A stretch of 64,000 bases of DNA from Acanthosepion lycidas (GCA_963932145.1 OZ010578.1:46854558-46918557), one strand, 5' to 3'; shown: positions 31,137 through 41,860, numbered from the stretch's first letter. Made by a program: numbers and translations. Notes: generated from the letters alone by a model not told the origin.

Positions 31137-31335
31137 CTATTTATGCGCCGTGTTCCTTCAGGATGTAGGCGATCATGGCCCTTCACAACCTCCTATCCTT
31201 TGTCTTTTTACTATACCTTGCTCTCTTTGTTTGCTGTCCATTTACAAAAGGCTTGTTACCTTCTGACCCTTTTGTCTTCAACATATACCGTGTCAAATTC
31301 TCCAAGATCTCTAAAACAGTGCTTATGTCAAGGGT
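31137..31335 (-). mobile_element. LINE family L-C C-terminal fragment
   Basis: The minus strand near 31190-31140 encodes KGHDRLHPEGT-type terminal residues (normally LWRAMIAYVLKEHGT), and upstream the ENLTRYML-like block. It matches 15604-15720 and 16870-17000. Confidence 0.65.
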
Positions 31336-31589
31336 AAGAAAATTTTTGGTAATTATCTAAACATTTACTTGGTTTGAGGACAGGTAAATATTGAACGTTT
31401 ATAATCAAGTCTAGATGCATTTAGTTGATTTGAAGATAGGCAAATATTGACCGCTTATATTTGTGTCTCTAAATATTTACTTGGTTTGGGGATAGGCAAA
31501 TATTGAATGTTTATATTTGAATTTATAATAAATAATAAATCAATAATAAATAAATAATAAAAAAAAAAAAAATAAATATACCCGGTTAG

Positions 31590-31925
31590 AGAGATAGGAC
31601 CTGTAACAATTTTATGGGAGTTTACAATACACACAGACAGAACAATCAAAGCTAATCGCCCAGACATCGTGATCAAAGACCACAAAAACAGAATGTGCTT
31701 TCTTATTGACATGGAAGTTCCTGCAAATTGTAATGTATCTTTGAAGATCTTCAAAACAATATCAAAATACAAGAATCTTGAATTGGAAATCTCAATGAGC
31801 AATGTGAAATCAATAATTGCAATTGAATTTGGAGCCCTCGGATTGTTTGGAAAATGTCCTGATAGACACATTGAAAGGATAGCTCATGTCTTAAAGAAAT
31901 ACAAAAAGACTGCCCACTAAAATTC
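31590..31925 (+). mobile_element. LINE fragment with a restriction-like endonuclease type tail, family L-E
   Basis: IKDHKNRMCFLIDMEVPANC is preceded in sequence by TIHTDRTIKANRPDIV-like codons and followed by SKYKNLELEISMSNVKSIIA, IEFGALGLFGKCPDRHIERI and AHVLKKYKKTAH. The RPD...(about 12)...LID pattern resembles the PD-(D/E)XK endonuclease at the C-terminus of R2/R4/NeSL-like elements. A second copy lies at 58520-59015 on the other strand. The 83-codon stretch 31669-31920 is open. Confidence 0.7.
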
Positions 31926-31995
31926 CTTATAAGCTTTCTTTCTATCTTTTACAACAAAATTATTGTCCTACATCCAGGTTTAAGCAGTTGGTGTA

Positions 31996-32075
31996 TTAGG
32001 TTGGTGCAAAAATAATGTCGTTTTCTCACATAGTAACATGTGTGAGAAAACGACATTATTTTTGCACCAACCTAA
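31996..32075. mobile_element. Palindromic mariner MITE, copy c (80 bp)
   Basis: The same TIRs as copy a but a different core: TCTCACATAG, then a short turn, then TGTGTGAGA. TA duplications at 31994-31995 and 32076-32077. The length equals that of human MADE1. Confidence 0.95.
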
Positions 32076-32079
32076 TATT

Positions 32080-32720
32080 TTGTGGGCAAGCTGTTGATCT
32101 TGAACTCTGTTCTCATCAAACCAGTGTTGGTGCTTCCGTAAAGAATGTCGAAGAACTTCAAGAAATGTAGAGAAAGCTACATATCTAAAAGATTTTCATG
32201 GCGTCTCTGTTCCATGAATCGGGAGCAAAATCGAGTCCAGAGAAGAGTTTTCATCACATTTCTCAGCAGATTTTAAGAATAAAACATTCAGTTTCTTTGG
32301 AATAGATTCGGTTGCGACGACGCTTCTTAGATGATAGATGGGAATCAATTTTAGTGCGTAACTCGGCATTGGTCAGATAAGAAGCGAGAAGAATGAAAAG
32401 AATGGGTGTAGCTAAAATCACTCAAATGGCGTATACGTGTAATCACGAAATCAATCATATGTCAGTCCTTCGACCGGGATGTTTTACGCTTTATGGGCTG
32501 TTGCAAAAAATGCATTTGTAATGCAGAGAGCAAGCGCTTTTACATAACGAAAGGAACCGCATATTGTTTCCATTTACAAAACCAACACCACGAGAATCAA
32601 TCACTCCAGGCACGTACTATGGCCGCATTCAACATGACCATTAAAATCTCCCACGAAAACAATTTTTGAATAATGGTGGATATTTGAAATAACATTTCTT
32701 TGCTGATCATGTTCTCAGCT
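32080..32720. other. Intergenic, no gene recognised
   Basis: Nothing recognised in either strand. Confidence 0.45.
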
Positions 32721-32724
32721 TGTG

Positions 32725-33247
32725 AAGGTCCTTTCTTGGACGTAGGCCTTCGCCATATCTCGTCAACTTGTCGTCAAGTGGAATGGGCCGTTACCCTACA
32801 GGGCTGGTCCCATGCGTGTGGCTAGGTGCAGATGCGACAAGTTTGGGCGATCGTGTGTCTTTTCGCTTCATGACTGACTTGGCAGAAGAATTCCCGCAGT
32901 AGGCTGCTGCTATTTTTTGCAGTAGACCGGTTGCCAACCAAGGCTACAGGACCCAGTCTAACCTTCTATTTAACCCATAGCTGGTTGGGGTGGGGGGAGA
33001 CGAGATGGATTGATACCTTTCCCAATGTTATTTATGCGTAAGGAAATGTAATGAACTCTACTGAAACTTGAACTCGGATCTCCGATTTCTTATTCCGAGC
33101 CATTATCGATAACACCACCCGCACTTTCAAGCTTACGCAACTAGTATTCCCAAACGTTCACCCATCTACCTACTGACCTGGCTCAATGTTGCTTAACTTC
33201 GATGATCGGTCGAAAATCAGTGTTTCACCGTGATATGGCCGTAAGCT
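32725..33247 (-). mobile_element. Chimeric 5S-tRNA SINE A, nearly full length (about 520 bp)
   Basis: In minus-strand order: a 5S rRNA-like head (33247-33129) with GATCATCGAAGTTAAGCAAC, TAGATGGGTGAACGTTTGGG and AATACTAGTTGCGTAAGCTT; the junction GAAAGTGCGGGTGGTGTTAT; a tRNA-like part with B box GAGTTCAAGTTTC; a body with CAGCTATGGGTTAAATAGAA, GGGTCCTGTAGCCTTGG and ACACGATCGCCCAAAC; and a tail to about 32725 with ACGTCCAAGAAAGGACC. It shows that SINE A carries both 5S and tRNA type internal promoter regions. Confidence 0.8.
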
Positions 33248-33424
33248 TAGGTGATTTAAGCTTAGAAATTTTAGATTTTTTTTGTTGACAACATGCATTT
33301 CAGAATCCATGTTGTAAAAAAAAAAATACAAACAAAAAACAAAAACAAAAACAAAAAAACAATATGCAAATATGCAATATGCAAATTACCCATTGGAAAT
33401 AACAAAATCAAACAAGTAAAAACA

Positions 33425-34010
33425 ATTTAAATATCTGGGAAGTATTTTAACAGAGGACGGACAGTGTGGCACCGAAATCCGAACTTACATTTGAATAGCG
33501 AAAGATGCCTTCCAAAAGCTAAGTAAAGTATTAAGTAACGGGAAATTTTCGTCAGAAACGAAGAAAAGAGTACTAAACTATGATATAATATGAGTCCTTC
33601 TATATGGCAGTGAATGCTGGACAATCTTCTCGCAGATGAAGAAGAGATCTGAAGCAACAGATGTGTGATTCTACAGAAGGATGTTGAGAAAACCATGAAC
33701 AGAAAACGTGAGAAACGACAAAGTTTTAATGGAAACAAAAAGGACACATATACTTAACACTGGAAAGAGACAACTGAAATTTCTAGAACACGTAATGAGA
33801 AAAAAAGGTTTGCAAAAGTTTACACTCACAAGATATACTGAAGGCAAGAGGGACAGAGGAAAACAACGTATCTAACGAGCTCGTGGAAATGGATGGTAGA
33901 ATAGGGTTTATAAGAGATTGTATTGACAAACTTTACTAAGAACTTCAAAGGACAGGATATTGTAAAGAGCGATGATCACCAAAGCCTTTAATGGAAATGG
34001 CATATAACAG
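33425..34010 (+). mobile_element. LINE family L-C (RT C-terminal third)
   Basis: Frames give YLGSILTEDGQCGTEIRTYI, AKDAFQKLSKVLSNGKFSSE, TKKRVLNYDII, LLYGSECWTIFSQMKKRSEA, FYRRMLRKP, KRQLKFLEHVMRKKGLQKF and TEGKRDRGKQRI, ending in a RAMITKAFNG-like tail. This is the standard order downstream of the polymerase core in RTE/CR1-like proteins. Several stops interrupt it. Confidence 0.82.
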
Positions 34011-34379
34011 AAGAAGAATGAACACAACACCCCCTCGATTTCTTGTTTCCCTCCCGTCTGAAATCTTTAAATCGGTTCAAATGCAACGCCAACCGCCATC
34101 TTTCGTCTTCTTCAAACCCGTTCTTTCATTTTCCTTTCTCTTTATTTCTCCTAACTAAAAGTTTATTCATTCGCTTCCAATCCCAGCAACCCTTTGCGTC
34201 CTAGTGGTATTATCGCCTTGCTTGCAGTGAAATGGTTAAAAAAAAAAAAAAAAATTCGAGTTTAAGATTTAGAAAATCCCTTTTGAGGAAATGGGACAAT
34301 TTATATTATAATTCATCGGCTATGCGATTTATTTTTGTAAACTAATAGACTATTTCTAATGTGTGGGAAATCATAGCGT

Positions 34380-34800
34380 TTGGTAGGGTTTGGTATACTG
34401 GTCTTCTTCATCGCATTTCCGGGCGAATTTTTGAACTGATTCAGTCTTTCTAATCAAATCTCGAAATGAATGTTGTCCTGAACGGCCAATCTTCTAGCTC
34501 TTTTTGTACTCATGCAGATGTCCACCAGGGCTCTATCCTTTGACCTACACTGTTCTTAATTTTCATCAATGACGTTCTATGCTGACGACACAACCGTTTA
34601 CTCCAGTCTCGATAATAAGTCTGATTAGTTCGATAAGTTCAAATTGACAGCTGATATATAAAAATGACCTGTTGTCTGTTGTTACCTAGGGAAAGAATGG
34701 CTTGTTAATCTTAATGCCTTCAAAACGACACTTTTCTCTGTTAATCTGATACTAACCTCCATGGGTATGACTATGAAATCAATTATAAAATCTGACTTCA
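34380..34800 (+). mobile_element. LINE family L-A RT fragment
   Basis: VWYTGLLHRISGRIFELIQS, FLSNLEMNVVLNGQSSSSFC, THADVHQGSIL, LFLIFINDV, then ADDTTVYSSLDNKSD (the YADD box) and KFKLTADI. It covers RT motifs 3 to 5 of family L-A with frame changes. Confidence 0.8.
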
Positions 34801-35099
34801 AACGCCAAATTTATGATAGCCAACTTAGTAATTTGTTTTTGTCAAATTCATGTATTATGATCTTAATAAATTTTTCTCATAAAAAAAGATTGTTTTTAAT
34901 TGTCAGTACGATTGTTTTTCCCTGACACCAGTTAAAAATTATGAAAGATTTCGTGGTTGTAGCCTTGATGGCAAACCCACGAACAAGAGATAGATCGTGA
35001 TAGGTGTCATAATAAAACCTGACAACCACGAGTTATTTCGAATTGTTAAAGCCGAAACGTATTTTGGATTATTAGAATATTTGACAAACCCGTTTAGAA

Positions 35100-35480
35100 G
35101 TATCTAAACTGTCAGCTGTCTACAAACGCTTTCTAAGAACAATGGTTAAAAATAGCCCACGAGTGAGTGAAGCGTGTAGGTCTGTACCAGATAAAAGAAA
35201 CTACTTCATTTGAGGACTTGCGAATCGAAGAGAAAACATAATCAAGATGACTTTCAACACTACCTTAAACAAAAGCTTAGGAAGGAAGCTTCCCTCACTA
35301 ATAGAAAGAGCAATAACAGTTAATGGGCTTGAGAAGCCTATTTTTCTGAAAAACTGTTTTAAGAGAAAGATTTTATGAATTTCAACTGAAAGCAATACTA
35401 GCTACTCGGTCAATGAATGCCAAATGTTTCCTTATAAGGAAACGATTAATATTACCATTGCCATTATCATGATGCATTTA
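35100..35480 (+). mobile_element. LINE family L-D 3' end
   Basis: AACAATGGTTAAAAATAGCC, TCTGTACCAGATAAAAGAAA, ATAATCAAGATGACTTTCAA, GAAAGAGCAATAACAGTTAA and TTTCCTTATAAGGAAACGAT match the copies at 15360 and 61545-62480. The encoded end reads ERAITVNGLEKPIFLKNCFK. Confidence 0.75.
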
Positions 35481-35757
35481 TATAGATGAGATAATCTGGA
35501 AAAGTTATAATATTTTTAGTTCAATAAGAAACTAGTTCATTCGGACCGTGAACAAATAACCGCTATGTTTTGCGTTTATGTCGGTTATAAGTTTTGCATA
35601 AATAATCCAGGATATTGCATATTTAGAAATAGGAATTCTGTTTTCTAAATCATTAAAGTTAAAAATATATTAAGAACACTAACCTGATCGGAACCGTCGA
35701 AAAAGACGGAAATATTGAAACAGTTTTGGAGTTTTATTGGTTATAGATTGTGTACTA

Positions 35758-35839
35758 TTAGGTTGGTGCAAAAATAATGTCGGTTTTTGACGTATTTTTT
35801 TTAACGTCAAAAAACGTCATTATTTTTGCACCAACCTAA
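35758..35839. mobile_element. Palindromic mariner MITE, copy d (82 bp)
   Basis: TTAGGTTGGTGCAAAAATAA to its complement, TA on both sides, core GACGTATTTTTTTTAACGTC. Confidence 0.94.
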
Positions 35840-36158
35840 TATAAGTAATCTCGGATTTTTATCTTTACAATTAACTCTATTGTCGTGTGTCAAAAATCGT
35901 TTTGTTAGATCATTAAAAGCAAAATTTTCAAAGAAAGCTATTAGAATAGCATGACCCGCACCGTCAAAAAATATACGACCATATTTAAGTAATTTTGCAA
36001 TTACTTTGGGTAGAGTTTCTGTATGAAGAATATACGATTCTAAGCCATACAATTAACTCAATTGTTATATATAAATAAGAATTCAACTATTAAAGCCAAA
36101 ATATTTTAAGAAAGCATAACACAAATATTACATTAAAAATGACGGTGATATTTAAGTA

Positions 36159-36249
36159 TCAGGTGGGTGCAAAAATAATGACGTAATAATGTCGTCTTTT
36201 GACGTTAAAAAATACGTCAAAAAACGACATTATTTTTGCACCAACCTAA
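36159..36249. mobile_element. Palindromic mariner MITE, copy e (91 bp)
   Basis: The left end is TCAGGTGGGTGCAAAAATAA (two changes), the right end is canonical, with TA on both sides. The left arm keeps GACGTAATAATG while the right arm lacks the matching bases. Confidence 0.92.
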
Positions 36250-36635
36250 TACTTTTGTAGCTGCATTGGTTACAGATTCTATACGAGTCATACATGGGTT
36301 TTCAACGAGGTTTATGGAATTTTGAACTGAACCCTTTATTTAGTCCACAGGGGGATAGGTTTTTCTAATTCCACGTGCCATGCCTTCGGATATCTAAGTT
36401 CTACTTAATTCGCCTTGATAACTCAACTCTCCAAGATTTTGTTCGCTCTGCTGAGGCCAAGGATAGAAGCGTAGACTAAATAAAGGGTTCGGATCGAAAT
36501 TGCATCATATATCACATGAAGAAGGCTGGAGCGAAAAGTGGACGAAACGTCGTGAAAATAAAGATGAGGATAACAATCCGAACAGTGTAAATAGTTGAAA
36601 TATCTCATCTTGGGCATATAGATAAGGTTTGATAT

Positions 36636-36638
36636 GTA

Positions 36639-36705
<67 letters not shown>
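36636..36705. repeat. (ATCT)n microsatellite
   Basis: About 17 tandem tetranucleotides directly before the SINE dimer. Confidence 0.95.
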
Positions 36706-36707
36706 AA

Positions 36708-37045
36708 GGTGACTTGGCTTGCGCTAATGATTAAGCGTTGATCGACTTCGTGATCATTAAGGCTGAGTAGTGATTTCAATTCTCACTGGGTGGTGCGTAA
36801 AAAAAGTCGACATTACATAACCCAACAATAGCTGATATCTCGTTAAACCAACCAATCTTTCTGACATGTCGCTTCGGCGTGCGGTAATGCTCAACCGAAG
36901 GTAGTCTACTTGATTATTACTAATGAATAGTGATTTCGATCCTCACTGGGAGCTCTACCCCCCCCCCAAAAAAAAATCGACATTAAATAACGCAGTAAGT
37001 ATTGACATGTCGTAAAAACAACAAACCAACCGATCATCCTTTTAC
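36708..37045 (+). mobile_element. SINE D, tandem dimer
   Basis: Two similar units (about 36708-36855 and 36870-37045). Each has a tRNA-like head (first GGCTTGCGCTAATGATTAAG), a B box (GATTTCAATTCTCACTGGG, and GATTTCGATCCTCACTGGG), an A-rich stretch, TCGACATTAMATAACSCA and a CGTTAAACCAACCAATC-like tail. The tetranucleotide array sits at the 5' side. Confidence 0.75.
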
Positions 37046-37369
37046 TCATTCGCTTGTGGCTGAGGCCGACATGCCAGATCGGGACCAATAATAGTGTAGA
37101 TTATTCTTGGTATTTTATCCAGTACCTCAAGATACATAGCGGAAGCACCAAACCGGATGTAACAACAATATTCAATACACGGACGAATGGTAGATTTTTT
37201 TCCTTATCTATATTATAAGAATTTAATATATAGTAATATAATTCTAGCAGGATTAAATAATACTGCTTTACTAATATTTTTTAATGCTGTAATCTATACT
37301 TTAAAACCCATGACCATTCCTAGATAATTATAAGAAAAAAAATTAGTAAAAAGTATTATTTAATTCTTC

Positions 37370-37665
37370 TTTATAGCAGTGCTTGGAAGGAAAGTGTGTA
37401 GAGTGTGGTCGTCTCACTACACCACAGGGAATCGATCAGTAACCATTACTTGTGCAGCAGATTTTTGGCTAGGCATAACATTTTCCAGGTTTGACAGCCA
37501 CCATATTACCCAGATCTCATCCCTTGCGACTTTTTCCTCTTTCCAAAAATCAAATCCCAGTTGAAAGGAAAAAAATTTCAAGACGTCGAGAAAATCCAAG
37601 AGAATGCGAAGTGGCAACTTCTCGCTATTCCAAAAGAGTAGTTCCAGGAATACTGAATTGATATG
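37370..37665 (+). mobile_element. mariner-like transposase C-terminal fragment
   Basis: CCACCATATTACCCAGATCT onward encodes ILPRSHPLRLFPLSKNQIPV in one frame and PDLIPCDFFLFPKIKSQLKG with [20 protein letters not shown] in another. SPDLxPCDFFLFPKLKxxLKG...ENA...LLAIPK is characteristic of mariner-related transposases, and the D of CDFFLF is the third catalytic acid. Only the last part remains. Confidence 0.78.
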
Positions 37666-37845
37666 AGTTGTAGTTTTCTTTTTATAACATCATTCCTGTT
37701 ACTTTTGATAAGATCTCGTAAATATAATAAATGATAATAGAATATATAATAAAATCTATTATATAAGAAACCAATATATTTAAAGTAAAAAATAAAAATG
37801 TTATTTTTGTGATTTGGGGTGAGATTTTCAATCTTTTGTATGCCA

Positions 37846-38138
<293 letters not shown>

Positions 38139-38139
38139 T

Positions 38140-38370
38140 GCGTTTTATGTAAGTCTTGGAATGTTCGCCTCACTCACCACACCTCGACTTGTTCGAACAT
38201 TTGTGGAATATTATGAAGAAGACTGCAGCAATAAAAATTACTCCTATAGATCGGTTGAAAGAATTAATAAAGGCAATTTTGAGGGAAAAAAGTCAAAGAT
38301 GATCTGCACAAAAAGACTTGCAGCGGCAATGCTTTCCGGAGTCAACGCTGTGATAAAAAAAGAAAAAAAG
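38140..38370 (+). mobile_element. Tc1-like transposase C-terminus
   Basis: [20 protein letters not shown]-like residues in one frame, then [14 protein letters not shown] and [20 protein letters not shown] (to about 38370). This matches the Tc1 end (ENLWxxLK...LVxSMPxRVxAVIxAKG). It begins at the border of the (AT)n array and ends in an A-rich tract. Confidence 0.75.
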
Positions 38371-38640
38371 AAAAGAAAAAAAAACAATAAAAAAAACAAA
38401 ACAAAAAAACAAAAACAAAAAACAACTACATTTTTTTTGTTAAAAGCGAAGTCGTTAAGTTAGGTTCATAGACTATTTTTTATTTTATTTAGTAAGTGTC
38501 TTTACGCAAAATGAAAGAACGTAATATTCCTGAAGAAAAAAAAAAAAAAAAAGATATATTATTTTAATGACTTTTGGGTGGGTACTTCCAAACCTTTAAA
38601 AGAAGCTGTTGTTATGGGGATATCTTTTTCTGTAAGGTCT
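38371..38640. other. A-rich tract and unrecognised sequence
   Basis: A-rich tract to about 38430, another near 38536. Nothing coding. Confidence 0.5.
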
Positions 38641-38800
38641 GCAAACGGCTGACTACAGTTGAGGGAGCACGCACGAAATAGAAATTCGAGAGAGAAACTT
38701 CAAAGATATTTCTCAGAATTACGGAATTTCGTGAAAAATATGACACTACGTACATTTCCATGAACAGAATACATAATTCTCTCTTTCTCTCTATTTGTTG

Positions 38801-38802
<2 letters not shown>

Positions 38803-38888
<86 letters not shown>
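38803..38888. repeat. (AT)n-(GT)n array
   Basis: About 64 bp TA followed by about 22 bp TG, at the left edge of an inverted Penelope-type terminus. Confidence 0.9.
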
Positions 38889-39008
38889 AATTTAGGTGGC
38901 AATCCTTTCATGCACATTTCATTGAATACAACAGACGAGGCGCTTTGATTTAGTTTTTTTTTATACAATTTCGCATGTGATCTAATAATTTTTTTCTTTT
39001 CGGCAGAT
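38889..39008 (-). mobile_element. Penelope-type 3' terminus, inverted copy
   Basis: GGTGGCAATCCTTTCATGCA, TTTCATTGAATACAACAGAC and ATACAATTTCGCATGTGATC are the reverse complement of 39430-39560. The pair brackets 39009-39430. Confidence 0.7.
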
Positions 39009-39009
39009 A

Positions 39010-39240
39010 AATCTATCTACAAACATACATTGTGGGGAGAAATCGCGAATTTGTAAACATTGACTATTACCGCTAATAATGCAAGACTCTCCCAACGGAT
39101 TGAGTCCTATAAATCACTGGCTTGTTTATGAAAAATAAATATGCAAAAATTTGCCTTTCTCTCTTCCGGGTGCCGATAGCCTAGCGGTTAGAATACTCGG
39201 TTGATGCCAAATCTGTCGGCTTTCGGATGATGCATTATAT
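39010..39240 (+). mobile_element. SINE B, 5' part
   Basis: ACATACATTGTGGGGAGAAA, ATAATGCAAGACTCTCCCAA and CGGGTGCCGATAGCCTAGCG then GTTAGAATACTCGG. Same order as 46750-47060 and 41600-41860. The A box TAGCCTAGCGGTTAGAA is kept. The element stops before the body. Confidence 0.7.
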
Positions 39241-39254
39241 AAAAACTGTCCAAT

Positions 39255-39559
39255 TGTTTTTTTTTTCATCAGGGTGTTTTGAAAATGAAAACATTATATA
39301 AATACATACATACAACAAACTATTTCTTGTAAATCGTTAATATATTTCAACCACGAAAATGGCTAAATATATAGCCGAAAGCTATCAGATAAAATAAACA
39401 ATTGGACAGTTTTATATAATTTAGCATCCGAAAAGAAAAAAAAATATTACATCACATGAGAAATTGTATAAAAAACTAAATCAAAGCACCTTGTCTGTCG
39501 TATTCAATGAAACGTGCATGAAAGAAGGATTGCTGCCTAAATACACAAATATATATGTA

Positions 39560-39560
<1 letters not shown>
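39255..39560 (+). mobile_element. Penelope-type 3' tail
   Basis: GAAAATGGCTAAATATATAG, CCGAAAGCTATCAGATAAAA and GGACAGTTTTATATAA, then ATTGTATAAAAAACTAAATC and the terminal GAAACGTGCATGAAAGAAGG. The same tail follows recognisable GIY-YIG sequence at 27925 and 45530. (AT)n follows at 39561-39600. Confidence 0.65.
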
Positions 39561-39602
<42 letters not shown>

Positions 39603-39715
39603 TCCTTGTCTGTTGTATTTAATGAAATGTGCACACACACAAACAAACACACACACATATATCTATCTATAAAAGGCAGGATGTACGTGTGTGTGTGTGT
39701 GTGTGCGTGTATGTA
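39561..39715. repeat. (AT)n and (GT)n arrays with a duplicated terminus
   Basis: (AT)n at 39561-39598, then CCTTGTCTGTTGTATTTAATGAA (a copy of the Penelope-type end), then (CA)n and (GT)n at 39633-39712. Confidence 0.75.
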
Positions 39716-40462
39716 ACGAATGCACGGCTGTAATTTTTGACAGATTTGCACCAAGATTTACATACACAATTTCCAAGTTAGCGGTAAGGCCAAGACCGAC
39801 TTTGCATTTCCCAACTTCCATCGATAGTGGAAATAATCGATTTTTTTTCATGATTCTACGGCAGTTTTCATGCAGTTTGTGGCCATTTTCTACTGGCCAG
39901 AGTGAGAGCCTATAGCTGGCTGCCACGAATAGGCAGGAAGATTCTATTGGCCAGCGTGAGAGCCAACAGCTGACTGACACGAATGTTAACTAGCATGCTA
40001 GCACGCAAAAAAAAAAAAAAAAAAAATCGGTAGCTGCATTCGTCACAAGTGGGAAACATTTAAATCTGCATGGCACTTTACTCCAATTGACTCATTCGCT
40101 TGCTTAAATTCAATGTTGATTCTGATTCCGTAGAACTGAGTTGGGTGTGAAAAAGTATTTGTTGCTAACATTCTTTTTTCATTCGGTTTTTCCAGTTACG
40201 AGTCGTTTTTTAAAGCTGATCGTTTTGTGTTCATTTTGTTTAGTTCTTTTTTCGCAACAGATTTAATGTTTAGTATAGAGCTTAGAAAATATTCGTAGTG
40301 TGAGATAGGCAAGACGTAAGACATGTAGCAACATCAGCACGGCAAAGGGTACTCTTTTAAAGGCAGTGAAAGGCAAAAATATTTTAAGTCAAGTGATAGC
40401 GATTGCTGTATGAGTCGTACGATTTTTGAATCAAGCACGGGCAACGCCGGGCCATGCTGCTA
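39716..40462. other. Intergenic; one CAGCGTGAGAGCC duplication
   Basis: GGCCAGAGTGAGAGCCTATAG and GGCCAGCGTGAGAGCCAACAG (39893 and 39950) are tandem-like. CGGGCAACGCCGGGCCATGCTGCTAG near 40440 resembles the end of a dispersed repeat. No gene. Confidence 0.45.

Positions 40463-40517
<55 letters not shown>
40463..40517. repeat. (AT)n array
   Basis: About 55 bp of TA dinucleotides. Confidence 0.9.
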
Positions 40518-40520
<3 letters not shown>

Positions 40521-40831
40521 GAAATAAAAACACACACTCTATCATAAAAAAATTTCAGTTTGACCGTTTATATGACTTAAAATCGGTTTCATATATATAT
40601 GAATATATATATATATATCTTCCGAAATTCGAATGATTTAATAAAAAATTGGTAGATAGAACTTGTCTATATTATTTAACAAAACATATTTGAGAAAGTT
40701 TTTGCTACCAGATATATATATATATATTTTTTTTTTGATGTGAAAATGCACGTTTGTATTTTCATTTTTCTTTCCCTAAATGAATCCTTTTCGGCCACCG
40801 CTTTTACAAAAGTAACCGCATATATATATAT

Positions 40832-41214
40832 ATATTACGAAATGGACAAAGTCCGGCAATTTATTTATTAAAGACATTTTTATGTTTAACGTTTTTTTTA
40901 TAGATACAAATATTTAAGTAAATGCTCTGTTTATAATAAACAGTATTAAATAACATTTACCGGCCTGAATGTCCGAGAAATTTTCATAGAAAATATTCGT
41001 GCTTGGACAGGATTCGAACCTGCATCCTATACGGAACCGTCATTTACGCTGACGTGCCTTGACCGCTCGGCCACCAAGGTCGAATTTACCGTTTATAAAC
41101 TTCAATCTTCCATGAATCTCGTACATTTATAACTGCTCATGGTGTATCGAATGTAAACAAATGACGTCATATATTACGAAATGGACAAAGTCCAACAATT
41201 TATTTATTAAAGAC

Positions 41215-41215
<1 letters not shown>
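40832..41215 (-). mobile_element. SINE with class II tRNA-like head between 45 bp direct repeats
   Basis: TTACGAAATGGACAAAGTCC followed by RRCAATTTATTTATTAAAGACA occurs at 40832-40880 and 41170-41215. Between them on the minus strand is a tRNA-like unit, about 41083-40999: TGGTGGCCGAGCGGTCAAGG (A box, Leu/Ser type D-arm), a long variable region, and GCAGGTTCGAATCCTGTCC (perfect T-arm). The acceptor stem pairs poorly, so it is a tRNA-derived SINE or pseudogene. Confidence 0.75.
40999..41083 (-). pseudogene. tRNA-Ser/Leu-like unit
   Basis: GGCCGAGCGGTCAAGGC D-arm and CAGGTTCGAATCCTG T-arm are intact, giving good A and B boxes for Pol III. By my pairing the acceptor stem has only about three Watson-Crick pairs of seven, so it is unlikely to be a working tRNA. 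It forms the head of the element described at 40832. Confidence 0.75.
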
Positions 41216-41313
<98 letters not shown>

Positions 41314-41321
41314 GTAAAAGA
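41216..41321. repeat. (AT)n array
   Basis: About 100 bp TA dinucleotides, with a second at 41500-41563. Between them GTTTTGTAATGGGTATGTGC then ATGTTCTAATGTAACAA resembles the fold-back arm at 26951. Confidence 0.9.
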
Positions 41322-41494
41322 ACGAAGAGTAAGATTTGATCGTTCAAAACATTAATTTAAAAAGGTTTCAAAAGGGCCGCATCGGGATTCTCCACCTGAT
41401 TAAACGTTAAAAAAGTTTTCGGTTTTTTTTTGACGTTCAATCAAGATGTACAGTTTTGTAATGGGTATGTGCATGTTCTAATGTAACAATGCCT

Positions 41495-41499
<5 letters not shown>

Positions 41500-41577
<78 letters not shown>

Positions 41578-41625
41578 CTGTGAGTGTGTTTGTTTGTATG
41601 TGTGTGTGTGTGTGTGTGTGTGCAA
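41500..41625. repeat. (AT)n-(GT)n array
   Basis: TA dinucleotides to 41563 then TG repeats to about 41622. Confidence 0.9.
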
Positions 41626-41860
41626 GTCTCTCTAAGCCGATTGAGTTCTCTAAGTGACTGGTGTGTTTATAATAATTAAATTACGCAAAAAATTTGCTTT
41701 CTCTCAGCAGGCCATCGATAGCCCAGGGGCTAGAATGTCATACTAGTACCAAATAGGTCGGTTTTCGGTCCCGGCCTGAAGCGATCGGATGTCTAGCCAC
41801 ACTGATGAGCTGTGATACAGCGAAATGGTCTGTATGTGGATGACTATATATGTATATATA
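41626..41860 (+). mobile_element. SINE B, diverged copy
   Basis: TCTCTAAGCCGATTGAGTTC, CATCGATAGCCCAGGGGCTA (A box), GGTTTTCGGTCCCGGCC (B box), AAGCGATCGGATGTCTAGCC and ATGAGCTGTGATACAGCGAA. Ends in TGGATGACTATATATG. Confidence 0.78.

Larger units (their letters stand above)
35600..36300. repeat. Three diverged copies of a roughly 200 bp repeat, two hit by MITEs
   Basis: Blocks with AAATCATTAAAGT/AGATCATTAAAAGC, AAGAAAGC and CCGTCGAAAAAGACGG/CCGTCAAAAAATATACG occur at about 35640, 35895 and 36085. GGTTATAGATTGTGTAC (35739) and GGTTACAGATTCTATACG (36266) also match. MITE copies d and e interrupt the first and third. Confidence 0.55.

Noticed and set aside
36636-36705. CRISPR-like regular repeat
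   Set aside because: A plain (ATCT)n microsatellite without spacers. The 31 bp minisatellite at 54975-57335 also has no unique spacers.
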